Shown piece after piece: positions 35,768 to 45,288 of a DNA stretch of 64,000 nucleotides; positions within the stretch are counted from its first letter, which is position 1, and every line of letters starts with the position of its first letter. The translations under genes were made by a program, and so were the position numbers. Under the pieces are notes generated by a model. The model had not been told where the DNA came from, did not search any database, and saw only the letters and a list, made by a program, of their open reading frames with translations. Location of the stretch: the NCBI RefSeq assembly GCF_000813125.1, contig NZ_BASE01000004.1, positions 58,051 through 122,050 on the forward strand. The letters are read 5' to 3'. This DNA is from Mesobacillus selenatarsenatis SF-1. GTDB taxonomy: Bacteria > Bacillota > Bacilli > Bacillales > Cytobacillaceae.

Positions 35768-38700
35768 TTACTTAAGAAGATTCTTAAGCTTAGCAACAAT
35801 CGAGTCACTTACGACTCCACTTCCACCAAGAACTGTGACTTTATCAAGGTTTTTGCCATTGATAAACTTCTCAGTTTCAGCAGATAGGTTTTCGTCAGTA
35901 AGCAATACTCCAGTACCATCCTTAGCAGCTAATGCAGCTCCAGATAGAGCATCAGCAAATCCTTTGCCAGTAGCTAGATAGTAATGGTTTGAATCTTTGT
36001 GGAAGTATTCTGCAACCTTAGCGGCTGTGTCATAACGGTTTTGTCCTCCAAGACGGTAACCATATGGAAGATCAACCTTTACACCATTTGATACAACACT
36101 TGTCCCACCGACAATCAATGACTTGGATGCGCCAAGGTCACGGATCGTCTTAGCTGTTACGCCTGGAAGTGAGTCAGCTTGTGTCAACAGGATTGGCATT
36201 CCCTTAGCTGCTGCAAATGATGCAACAGACAATGCATCAGGGAAGTCATTTCCGTTTACAACGACAACTTCTTCTACTCCTTCTGGAGCAACATGCTTAG
36301 CGATTTTAGCTGCTGTATCATAACGGTCAGAACCGGATACACGTTCTACTTTGATTCCCTTATCCCTAAGAGCCTTTTCAGTAGCTTCGTTTACCGCTCC
36401 TGTTCCGCCAAGGATGTATACAGTTTTAGCTCCTAAGCGGTTAATTTCATCACTTGCTTGCTGCGTGAACTTATTTGGTTCAGTGAGCAATAGCGGTGCA
36501 TTGAACTTTTTAGCCAATGGAACACCAGCAAGTGCATCTGCATAGTTATCTCCACGAGCAAGGACTACAGTCTCAGCCCCAGAACCCCAGCCCTTCTTGC
36601 TGACTTCAACAGCTGTCTTATAGCGGCCGTCACCTGCAAGGCGATTAACGCGTGAAGCATCTGTGTTACGGTGAATCTTAACTTCTTCTACTGTTTCGTT
36701 TCCAGCAATATCGGTAACCTTCACTGTGAATACATTGTCGCCTTCTTTCAGAGAAAGAGGAACAGCCACTGTTCTGGTTCCCTCATTTACAACAGAAACT
36801 GGATTTTCGATAGACTGATCATATAAATGATTGTCATCCACGTATAGTGAGAAGTAATCGAAGTTATCCTTCATTTCAACGTTAACTTTCACTTCTCCAA
36901 CAGAGTTGTCAACAAATGCCGGTGCGTCAGTTGTGACAGTTGGTTTCGTTGAATCAACGAAGACCTTTCTAGAGATAGAATATTCATTTCCAGATACATC
37001 TGTTGCGGTGATGATTACATCGTACTTACCGTCTTTATCAAACTTTGCTACTCCATTGAAGTAGTAGGCTTCTTCTTCTTCATCATAAGAAACATTAGCT
37101 GGCTCACCGTTAATTGTTACCTTCGCCACCTTAACGTTCTCAAGGACATATCCTTCTACCGGAACTTCCTTAGTGTTATATGCACCATAAGGTTCTGGTG
37201 AATCAACTAAAAGAAGTGGACTTTCAGTATCGCCATTCGCAACTTCGTCATAACCAACATTGTATGCATGGTCTACAGCGTGAACCTGTAACAAAGTTCC
37301 TTCTGGAAGATTGTCAAATGTATGAGAAGTAACCTCTGCGCCGAGTTCTTGTACCACTTCGCCATTTGCTACAACTACATAACTTGCAACTCCTACACCT
37401 TCATCCTTAGCTTCCCACTTAAGCTCTCCTGTCTTTTCGTCGAAAGTTACAGCAACGGCAGGAGCTGTTGTATCTACGTATACTGGAATCTTCTTGGATT
37501 GCCAATCTGCTCCAGCGTAATCAACAACGGATTTAACTTCATAATAGTAAAGTCCATCTTCAACCTTTTCCGACTTTACTGTTCCATCCCAAATAGCGTT
37601 TGAATCGTAAGTGTATCCTGGGTTTTGACCGCCATTGATATAAGTCTTACGGACGTTATTTTGCATGAAAACTCTTCTTAATAAGCTGTCTTTCTCATCA
37701 AGAATGTTGTACTGAACTTCTTTGGCATTTCGTAACACACCAAGGAATGGGTTCATATTATCCAACATTCCATCACCGTTAGGCGAAAGTGCATAATATC
37801 CTTTTTCAGGAACTGGTGAATTAAAGTATTCTTCGTTATCAACCAGGACATCATCTACGCCATAGTCAAAATACTTTACTTCATCATTAACTCTGAATCC
37901 ATCCAAGATATCCGGACGATCCCATTCACCAAAGAAACCAAGGAAAGGCACGTTAAGCTTGGCCTCTGCACCATTAGCATCTGTAAACTGGACGAAGCCT
38001 TCAACGAAGATGTCTTCGACCAAGTCCTTACTAGTTGCTTTTCCATCTTTGTCGATTCCAGGAATCTTAGCACCTGTTAAGTCAAAAGATACTGTAAAGT
38101 CAACTGATTCACCTGCAGGAACTGTTACTGTTTTAGGAGCAACCACTTTTGCACCCTGAATGTCACCAGCAATCAATGCGTTTTGGTCAGGAGCACCTTC
38201 AACCTCTTGATACGTATCTGTCAGCAGACGCGTATTTACATTGTAAGTAACTTCCTTATCAGAAACGTTCGTAGCAGTTAGCGTGAAGCTTTGAGACTTC
38301 GCTTTGAAATCCTTCAATTCGACTTTTGCTTCTCCAGTATTCTTGTTAACGACAAATACAGGAGTATCAACTGCAGCAAAAGTCTGCATCATACCAGCAC
38401 CCTGTCTTCTAGGAGAGAAAGGCTGGCCATTCAGATCTTCAATCACTTTTGCTGAGTTCATCAGCAAGATCTTTGCAAGTCTAGTATACTCAGAAGCTTC
38501 TAAATCCTTGAAGCGCTCATCGGTCTTCAAGTATTGCTGGATAAGGGCAGATCCACCGGCAACATGAGGAGCCGCCATGGATGTACCACTCATAAGACCA
38601 TAAGAATCATTTTGGAGAGTAGATAAAATATTTCCTCCTGGAGCAGTGATTTCAGGCTTCATTTCAAGACTTGGAGTTGTTCCCCAAGAAGTGAAATCTG

Positions 38701-40333
38701 TCATTCTGCCCATTTCAGGATCTTGATTCTTATTCAATTGTTCTGTACCAAGAGTCTTAAGGTTTTGATCTTCAACAACTGCACGAAGAGCATTTCCATC
38801 AGCGTGAGAAATCATCGTAAATGGAACGTCCCAGCCACCCTGGTCTTTATAGAATGGAGCTCCAGCATTGCTGTCATAAACGATAATACCGGCAGCACCG
38901 GCAGCAGCAGCGTTTTGAGTTTTATCGTAGAACGACAATGCTCCACGTTGGACTAAAACAACCTTGCCTTCTACATCAAAGCCTGCATAGTCTCCTGGGT
39001 GTCCAAGCTTGCCTTCAAGGCTGACGATTTCCTTATCAGCAAGGTCTTCCCAGCTGTCGCGCCCAAAACCAACTGCACTGAAACCAGACTCATCAACAGT
39101 TAATTTAGTTTCATAAAGATATCCTTCGTTTCCAGAAGCTGCTACCTGCAATGTATCCGGGTTAAGTCCTGGCGCTCCTACTACACCGATATCCGGGTTT
39201 TCGTAGTTAGGGTTGTCCCATCCGTAACCAACATGGCCGGAGTTACCAGCAGAAACAGCAGCTAATACACCATTGTCTACTGCTCTAGTAATCGCCAAGT
39301 CTTCAACACTCTCAGGCTCGTAGAAAGAAGCTGTACTTCCCAAGCTCATGTTCAGGACATCAGCGCCCAATTTAATCGCATCATCAATTGCAGCCAAATA
39401 TACATCTGACCATGTTGATGGATAAAGTGGATCGTTCGAGAAAACCTTCATCGCCAACACCTGAGATTCAGGTGCAACCCCCTGGAGGCCGCCATTTTCC
39501 ACATCACCGTTCGCTGCCACTGTACCTGCAACGTGCATACCGTGCATGGAAGCACCCGGTCCAAGGTCAAGGATTGTATCGTTCATATCATAGTAGTTGA
39601 AGCCATAAGGAACTTTTTCAGTAAAGTACTTACCTTTAAGGCCAGCTTCTTCTACTAATTCTTTAACTTCGCTTTCCTCTAAATCACCTTCGACTCCTTC
39701 ACTAAGAACAAAGTCCTTGTGAGATGGGTCCACGCCTGTATCAATTACAGCTACAACCTGGCCTTCCCCTTTGTATTTTGCATCTCCCCAGGTTTGGTAG
39801 GACTGGATGAACTGATGGCTTTTATCCATGTTCGGCTGTACTTCAGGTCGATTATACTCATTGCTCAAGTATACATTTTTAACTCCAGCTGTATTTTCAA
39901 TTTTAGCGATATCACCATATGTAACCTCTCCGCTAAAGCCATTGAAGACAGTAGAGAAATTGCCTTTATACTTAACTTTGATACCTTTTGTCGCCAGGGA
40001 TTTTTTCACATTTTGTTGCTGCTTTTCTACTTTAGCAGCTAGATCTTGTTTTGTTTTTTCAGGCAGCTCCTTGAACAGCTTTTTATTTTTGGTTGCGTAT
40101 TCAATCGGAGTTTCCCCATCAACTTCAACAATCACACGAACCTTGTCCGAGACCTTGAAATCAGCTTTTGATTGTAGCTTTGACTTATCAAATGCCTTTC
40201 TGCCATCTAATTGTTTCGTAATTACAGGCTTTGATGGCTTTGAGTTATTCAAAGTTTCTGCTAATGCGAAGTTCACATTAGAGAACAACAATGAACCAGC
40301 CAACAGATACGTAAACGGCTTTCTAAGTTTCAA
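35768..40333 (-). CDS. Large cell-envelope subtilase with PA domain and three CWB2 repeats
   Basis: A 1521-residue secreted S8 protease of the Vpr/lactocepin type. Signal peptide 1-25 and an I9-like prodomain (60-165). The catalytic domain is split by a protease-associated (PA) domain: Asp198 in AVIDTGVDP, His264 in MHGMHVAGT, PA insert about 400-525 and Ser585 in MSGTSMAAPHVAG. Fn3/Ig-like beta domains follow (about 640-1220, with DTTAPAVAVTF and DSTKPTVTT). Three CWB2 repeats end the protein (about 1226-1521), where lactocepins usually carry an LPXTG anchor. It starts at TTG after GGGAGG. Likely roles are surface protein processing or nutrient proteolysis. Confidence 0.94.
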   Translation of the reverse strand: MKLRKPFTYLLAGSLLFSNVNFALAETLNNSKPSKPVITKQLDGRKAFDKSKLQSKADFKVSDKVRVIVEVDGETPIEYATKNKKLFKELPEKTKQDLAAKVEKQQQNVKKSLATKGIKVKYKGNFSTVFNGFSGEVTYGDIAKIENTAGVKNVYLSNEYNRPEVQPNMDKSHQFIQSYQTWGDAKYKGEGQVVAVIDTGVDPSHKDFVLSEGVEGDLEESEVKELVEEAGLKGKYFTEKVPYGFNYYDMNDTILDLGPGASMHGMHVAGTVAANGDVENGGLQGVAPESQVLAMKVFSNDPLYPSTWSDVYLAAIDDAIKLGADVLNMSLGSTASFYEPESVEDLAITRAVDNGVLAAVSAGNSGHVGYGWDNPNYENPDIGVVGAPGLNPDTLQVAASGNEGYLYETKLTVDESGFSAVGFGRDSWEDLADKEIVSLEGKLGHPGDYAGFDVEGKVVLVQRGALSFYDKTQNAAAAGAAGIIVYDSNAGAPFYKDQGGWDVPFTMISHADGNALRAVVEDQNLKTLGTEQLNKNQDPEMGRMTDFTSWGTTPSLEMKPEITAPGGNILSTLQNDSYGLMSGTSMAAPHVAGGSALIQQYLKTDERFKDLEASEYTRLAKILLMNSAKVIEDLNGQPFSPRRQGAGMMQTFAAVDTPVFVVNKNTGEAKVELKDFKAKSQSFTLTATNVSDKEVTYNVNTRLLTDTYQEVEGAPDQNALIAGDIQGAKVVAPKTVTVPAGESVDFTVSFDLTGAKIPGIDKDGKATSKDLVEDIFVEGFVQFTDANGAEAKLNVPFLGFFGEWDRPDILDGFRVNDEVKYFDYGVDDVLVDNEEYFNSPVPEKGYYALSPNGDGMLDNMNPFLGVLRNAKEVQYNILDEKDSLLRRVFMQNNVRKTYINGGQNPGYTYDSNAIWDGTVKSEKVEDGLYYYEVKSVVDYAGADWQSKKIPVYVDTTAPAVAVTFDEKTGELKWEAKDEGVGVASYVVVANGEVVQELGAEVTSHTFDNLPEGTLLQVHAVDHAYNVGYDEVANGDTESPLLLVDSPEPYGAYNTKEVPVEGYVLENVKVAKVTINGEPANVSYDEEEEAYYFNGVAKFDKDGKYDVIITATDVSGNEYSISRKVFVDSTKPTVTTDAPAFVDNSVGEVKVNVEMKDNFDYFSLYVDDNHLYDQSIENPVSVVNEGTRTVAVPLSLKEGDNVFTVKVTDIAGNETVEEVKIHRNTDASRVNRLAGDGRYKTAVEVSKKGWGSGAETVVLARGDNYADALAGVPLAKKFNAPLLLTEPNKFTQQASDEINRLGAKTVYILGGTGAVNEATEKALRDKGIKVERVSGSDRYDTAAKIAKHVAPEGVEEVVVVNGNDFPDALSVASFAAAKGMPILLTQADSLPGVTAKTIRDLGASKSLIVGGTSVVSNGVKVDLPYGYRLGGQNRYDTAAKVAEYFHKDSNHYYLATGKGFADALSGAALAAKDGTGVLLTDENLSAETEKFINGKNLDKVTVLGGSGVVSDSIVAKLKNLLK

Positions 40334-40550
40334 TCCTTTTTCCTCCCTAGTAATATATTGAAAAAATGAAACGAATGTGAAAAAAGACCCCCATTTCTTA
40401 TAATATTTAGAAAATACAGTTTAATTCTACGAGATATTTCCAATTGAGTCAATTTAAACTAGGCAAATTCTATTATATTTTTATATTATTTTAAACATTT
40501 TATATATATAGAATATAAAGACATATAAAAATCACTTATATATAACTTGC

Positions 40551-40586
40551 CAAAAAAAAGAAGAGTGCTGAATTCAGCACTCTTCT
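40551..40586 (-). terminator. Terminator of the nucleotidase gene
   Basis: Perfect 12-bp stem AGAAGAGTGCTG (40559-40570) / CAGCACTCTTCT (40575-40586) with eight T on the minus strand. Confidence 0.93.
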
Positions 40587-40598
40587 CTATCAATCTTC

Positions 40599-43500
40599 TT
40601 ACTTTTTAATATTCAGTACACGGCCTTCGATCTTAGGATCTACAGTGCCGTTTTCCTTAATATATCCTACAAATGCCTCAAGATCGACTACATCTACAGT
40701 ACGATCTTTAATAGTTGCAAGGATTGCATAACCGTCTCCACCATCAGCCATATAATTATTGACTGTGATCGAGTAAGTTTCACCAGGAGCTACTGGAGTT
40801 CCATCGTTCTTGACAATAGAAACGATACGGTCCCCTGCCGCTCTTGTATCATCGTAAGTAACCTTCAAGCCAGAGATTGGCATGATTCGTACTTTGCTGC
40901 CCCATTGCTGTTCAAGCAAGGTCTTGATTTGAGCACCTGTTACTTCCATTTTAACAAGGTCGTTTCCGAAAGGCTGAACTGTGAAAGCTTCCTTCCAGGT
41001 AATTTCACCTGCATCAATGTCTGAACGGACTCCGCCTGAGTTCATGAACGCAAAGTCAGTTCCTGTTTTCCAGCGCATTGCGTCTGCTACCATGTTACCC
41101 ATCGCTGACTCACCATGAGCATTCGCTTCTCTGCTGATGAATCCAGGAGTCGTACCGATCTTTTCATTTAAGATTGGAGCTACATCTGCAATGTAATTGT
41201 CTAAGATTGCCTTGATTTCAGGATCAGGAGTGATACCATCACGAGCAACATTGACAATCGCAGCTGTTTTCTTCTTGATATCCTTCGTAACAGGATCGAT
41301 TAAAAGGTCAACGTCAGAGAAAGCAGTACCGTAAGAGTATGATTGGACAAGAAGCTTGCCATCGACAATAGTATTCGTGTACTGGTGATTGTGTCCTCCG
41401 AACATTACGTCTACTTCGTCATCAACATTCTTAGCGATTTCAACTAATTCTTCTGTTGGATTGCTGCCATCACTATCAGACTTCGCAGGGTTGTGTGTAA
41501 TAACAACGATCGCCTCGACACCTTGTTCTTTAAGTTCAGCAGCATACTTATTGATTGCCTCAACTTCATCAGTGAACTTAACACCTGCTACGCCGCTTGG
41601 AGTGACGATAGATGGTGTATCAGAATATGCGATACCAATAAAGCCAATTGGCACACCGCTGACTTCTTTAATTACGTAAGGATCCAAAATTGGTTCGTTT
41701 GTCTTTTCATCGACCACGTTCGCAGCTACATAAGAGAAGTCTGCTCCTCCGAATACACCGTACTTATCTACAGTTTTCGGGTGGCTTCCACCATTGATCA
41801 AACGAAGCATTTCAGCTACGCCTTCATCAAATTCGTGGTTTCCAACAGTTCCTACATCAAAACCTAGCTTATTCATGATATTGATCGTAGGCTCGTCCTG
41901 AAGCAATGCAGAAACAGGAGAACTTGCTCCGACCGCATCACCAGCATGCAGCATTAGTGTGTTTTCTGGATTTTCAGCTTCATGTTTCTTTAAATACGCA
42001 GCTAAGTAATCGACACCGCCTGCATTTAATTTGCTATTATAAGTGTCTAATTGGCCATGGAAGTCATTGATTCCAAGCAGTTGTACTTCCAGCCCTTTTA
42101 AGTCGATAGAATACTTGGCAAAACCATCTTTACCTTCACCGGCATACTTAATAGATTCAGATTCGAATTTTTTCGCAGCTGGGGAAGATTCAAATACAAC
42201 ATTCACATTCCCGTTGATTGGTGAAATGGTCCAGTTATTATCTGCACTTGGGTTGATTGTCTTATTCTTGATGATGTAGTTCATGACAACTTGTCTGTTT
42301 TCATCTGGTGATGAATAGATGACTCGCTGTCCGTCTGGATTTGCAAGCTTAGTGAATGCAGCACGGTAATTGTTGGTAGCGATGACAAACTCCTGGTCAT
42401 CTGCAACAGGCTTCCCTTCATAAGAAAGGTTCTTAATTCTGCTTGCACCTTCGTTGACTACTTTGCCGTCTTTATCATACTTAGCTGGCTGAGTTACATC
42501 GATTTCATACGTAACTCCATCAAGAGTATCGAAGTTATATACAGGGAATTCACTGTTAATCAACGATTGTTCAGTTGTTACATTAGGATCGATTTGATTA
42601 AAGTTTACTGCTGTCCACTCTAGATATTCTTTGACTTGAGCTCCAGAAAGCTTAAGTGCAGAGACAGTATTATTGTACTTATATAAATCTGAAACGTTCT
42701 TAACAGAAATATCACCCGATGGGAAATAAGTATATTCATCTGCTCCGTTTCTTCCTGCCTTGAATGGCGCTGCAGAAGAAAGAACAGGCAGGTCTTCATA
42801 CTCTGTACCCTTCATTACATCTTCAATGTATTCTTTTTGAGCATTGCTCACGATCTGTACGGATGGGTCATCCTGAACGCGTGCAAAGTAGCTGTAAATA
42901 GGTGCAGTAGTTTGACCAATCGGCTGGTTGATATAGTCAACTGTTGCCTCATGTGAAGGTTGCATGACATCAACGATCTTCTTATCTACTTCAGCAGTTT
43001 TAGCGGAAAGAACCTCTGACTTTGATCCCTTTACGCCCCACTTGCCGTCTACTTTTTCCAAAGTAAGGTCGATGACACCAAGGTGGCTTCCATCAACGAC
43101 TGACTGAACAGCTGCAACGCCATTAATTGTTCCATTAACACTATCGACACCAGCAATACCATCGTAGTCCTTAGATGGGAAAGCTTTGTGTGTATGTCCG
43201 AACAGGATTGCATCGATTCCTTCGACTTCACTTAAAGCAAAAACTGTATTTTCTTTATTGCTCTTATCCTCATCGAATCCAGTATGTGCTAAAGTTACAA
43301 CAATTTCAGCGCCATCCTTCTTCATTTGTGGAACCCACTTCTTAGCAGAAGCGACTACATCTTCAGTTACAACCTTGCCTTCAAGGTTCGCTTTGTCCCA
43401 CTGCATGATTTGCGGTGCAACGAAACCGATAACCCCAACCTTAACAATATGCTTCTTGCCCGCTTCGTCTACAACTTCTTTGTCAATGATCTGATAAGGC

Positions 43501-44891
43501 TTTACAAAGTTCTTATCGTTAGTAGGGTCATTATCATGGTCATCTTCGTATACGTTAGCAGAAACAAACGGGAATTCTGCAGTCCTCATGCTGCCTTCAA
43601 GGAAATCAAGACCATAGTTGAATTCATGGTTTCCAAGTGTTGCAGCGTCATAATTTAGTTCATTCATAGCTTCATAGATTGGATGATTTTCATTCTTGAT
43701 CAAGGAACCGGAAACTACAGCATCGCCACCAAGTATCGTAACAGACTTGCCATCAACAAGCTCTGCTACTTTCTTCAGCATGGAATCCTTATCTACAAGA
43801 ACGACTGGAGCATCTTCTTTTGCTGCTAGAACAGAACCTGCCAATGCATCAGCAAATCCACGTCCTGTTGCAACGAATACTCTTGTTTTAACACTATCGA
43901 GTTCAGTTGCTACCTTATAGGATGTATCGAAACGGCTATTTCCACCGAAACGGCTCGCTCCTTTAACAGACTCTTCAACTTTGTCGCTGATAACGCTCGT
44001 GCCACCGACTAAAATAGTCTCAGTAACCCCATTTAAAGCTGCCTTCGTTTCAACTGGGAGTGCTGCTGCGTCTGTCAATAAAATCGGAAGGCCATTCTTA
44101 GCTGCATATGGAGCTACAGAAATCGCATCCGGATAGTTGTGGCCATTTACCAATATTGCTTTCTTGCTGTTGCCTAGTTCTTCTGCTACAAGAGCAGCTG
44201 TGTCAAAACGGTTTTCTCCACCAAGACGCTTAACCCAAAGCTTCATTTTGTGTGATAGTGTAGATTGGATATCTGCGGAGACAGCTCCTGTACCACCTAC
44301 AATTACTACACGTTTTGCGCCAAGGCGTTTGATCTCAGCTTTAGTATCTGCATTTAATTTATCAGATTGTGTCAATAGAATCGGTGCGTTGTATTTATAA
44401 GCTAGCGGTGCTGCTGCCAAAGCGTCAGCAAATTGATCAGACCTGACAAGAACGACTGTCTCTGCTGAATCCCAGCCTTCTTTTGAGATATCAATAGCTG
44501 TTTCATAACGGCCAAAGCCGGCCAGACGGTCGACAAAAGTTAAAGGATTAACCTTTGCAACATAGTCAGTGAATGGGTTACCTTGAAGCATGTCCCCATT
44601 ATCCAATAATAGGTTGTTAGCGTTTTCACTTCTTTCAGCCTTAATTAATGTAGAAACCTTCGCTAACCCTTTTGTTGCTTCTGTATCAGTAAAATAGTCA
44701 TGATTCATGATGCTGCCATGAACGTCAGTTGTCTCCATGATTTTCAGCTTCACAAGTGCCTCGCTTGACATAACCTTTGTCGGCGTGCCCTCAGCAAATA
44801 CTGATGAACCATACATTGGAGAAGCTAGTAAACCAACAGTTAAAGCAGATACAGCTAGTCCATTTAATTTCTTTTTGAACTCTTTCTTCAC
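40599..44891 (-). CDS. YfkN-like double nucleotidase/cyclic phosphodiesterase interrupted by CWB2 repeats
   Basis: A 1430-residue secreted protein made of two metallophosphatase/5'-nucleotidase units. Unit 1 starts at about 46 (TTDVHGSIMNHDY, NNLLLDNGDMLQGNP). It is broken at about residue 115 by three CWB2 repeats (118-398), then resumes at 402 with DAATLGNHEFNYG and continues to its 5'-nucleotidase C domain (about 680-900). Unit 2 (about 930-1430) has LLGINDFHGQLDTY, TVGNHEFDEG, MFGGHNHQY and a C-terminal domain ending GGDGYAIL. The family hydrolyses 2',3'-cyclic nucleotides and 5'/3'-nucleotides outside the cell. B. subtilis YfkN has similar size and order but, as I recall, a sortase anchor. 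Start GTG at 44891 after GAGAGGTGG. Confidence 0.93.
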   Translation of the reverse strand: MKKEFKKKLNGLAVSALTVGLLASPMYGSSVFAEGTPTKVMSSEALVKLKIMETTDVHGSIMNHDYFTDTEATKGLAKVSTLIKAERSENANNLLLDNGDMLQGNPFTDYVAKVNPLTFVDRLAGFGRYETAIDISKEGWDSAETVVLVRSDQFADALAAAPLAYKYNAPILLTQSDKLNADTKAEIKRLGAKRVVIVGGTGAVSADIQSTLSHKMKLWVKRLGGENRFDTAALVAEELGNSKKAILVNGHNYPDAISVAPYAAKNGLPILLTDAAALPVETKAALNGVTETILVGGTSVISDKVEESVKGASRFGGNSRFDTSYKVATELDSVKTRVFVATGRGFADALAGSVLAAKEDAPVVLVDKDSMLKKVAELVDGKSVTILGGDAVVSGSLIKNENHPIYEAMNELNYDAATLGNHEFNYGLDFLEGSMRTAEFPFVSANVYEDDHDNDPTNDKNFVKPYQIIDKEVVDEAGKKHIVKVGVIGFVAPQIMQWDKANLEGKVVTEDVVASAKKWVPQMKKDGAEIVVTLAHTGFDEDKSNKENTVFALSEVEGIDAILFGHTHKAFPSKDYDGIAGVDSVNGTINGVAAVQSVVDGSHLGVIDLTLEKVDGKWGVKGSKSEVLSAKTAEVDKKIVDVMQPSHEATVDYINQPIGQTTAPIYSYFARVQDDPSVQIVSNAQKEYIEDVMKGTEYEDLPVLSSAAPFKAGRNGADEYTYFPSGDISVKNVSDLYKYNNTVSALKLSGAQVKEYLEWTAVNFNQIDPNVTTEQSLINSEFPVYNFDTLDGVTYEIDVTQPAKYDKDGKVVNEGASRIKNLSYEGKPVADDQEFVIATNNYRAAFTKLANPDGQRVIYSSPDENRQVVMNYIIKNKTINPSADNNWTISPINGNVNVVFESSPAAKKFESESIKYAGEGKDGFAKYSIDLKGLEVQLLGINDFHGQLDTYNSKLNAGGVDYLAAYLKKHEAENPENTLMLHAGDAVGASSPVSALLQDEPTINIMNKLGFDVGTVGNHEFDEGVAEMLRLINGGSHPKTVDKYGVFGGADFSYVAANVVDEKTNEPILDPYVIKEVSGVPIGFIGIAYSDTPSIVTPSGVAGVKFTDEVEAINKYAAELKEQGVEAIVVITHNPAKSDSDGSNPTEELVEIAKNVDDEVDVMFGGHNHQYTNTIVDGKLLVQSYSYGTAFSDVDLLIDPVTKDIKKKTAAIVNVARDGITPDPEIKAILDNYIADVAPILNEKIGTTPGFISREANAHGESAMGNMVADAMRWKTGTDFAFMNSGGVRSDIDAGEITWKEAFTVQPFGNDLVKMEVTGAQIKTLLEQQWGSKVRIMPISGLKVTYDDTRAAGDRIVSIVKNDGTPVAPGETYSITVNNYMADGGDGYAILATIKDRTVDVVDLEAFVGYIKENGTVDPKIEGRVLNIKK
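43698..44540 (-). repeat. CWB2 triplet inserted in the first metallophosphatase domain
   Basis: Codons about 118-398 of the nucleotidase gene. The three repeats begin LAGFGRYETAIDI, LGGENRFDTAALV and FGGNSRFDTSYKV. The host domain reads GDMLQGNPFTDYVAKVNP before and NHPIYEAMNELNYDAATLG after. In uninterrupted family members these two stretches are nearly adjacent. Confidence 0.9.
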
Positions 44892-45288
44892 CCTATTCCC
44901 ACCTCTCTAGTAAGTAACAGCAAATCTATTATATATGCAAAACTAGGAAGAATATATCATTTTTTGTAAAAAAAGTGTGAAATTTTTATTAATTTGCTAT
45001 ATTGCTTTTTTTACAAATATATATTTCTAGTAAACTTTCACTCAAACTGTTAATTGAGTATAAAAGCAGCTGCTTTTTCATAAAATTCTAACTTCTCTAC
45101 ATATAATATCCAAGGCAAAAAAAATGCAGATTTTAACTGACAGGCAAAAAGAATATTGAAAGAATAAGCAGACAAAATAATACAAGACAATCTTACATTT
45201 ACAAAAATAAGGATATTCAAGACCGTTATTTTTTGGTATTCTATTTGTCAGAAGAAAAGATTTTTTGTCAGACTATGGGGGTCAACTA
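44892..45288. other. Nucleotidase/tagU divergent intergenic region
   Basis: A 397-bp, very AT-rich gap. A minus-strand TATAAT (44928-44933) could serve the nucleotidase but lacks a clear -35. A 9-bp direct repeat TTTGTCAGA at 45244-45252 and 45264-45272 (20-bp step) lies just before the tagU ribosome site. I see no gene here. Confidence 0.5.

Noticed and set aside
35768..40333. Calling the large subtilase Vpr
   Set aside because: The prodomain, split catalytic domain and PA domain fit, but the length of 1521 residues, the added beta domains and CWB2 repeats make it closer to a cell-envelope proteinase. A gene symbol would be over-precise.
39828..40361. Long plus-strand frame opposite the large subtilase
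   Set aside because: Antisense shadow of the prodomain and signal peptide region, with low-complexity composition and no family features.
14272..44891. S-layer locus with SLH domains
   Set aside because: All surface anchors here are CWB2 repeats or, at the far right, a sortase signal. No SLH motifs and no secA2 or slpA-like gene were seen.
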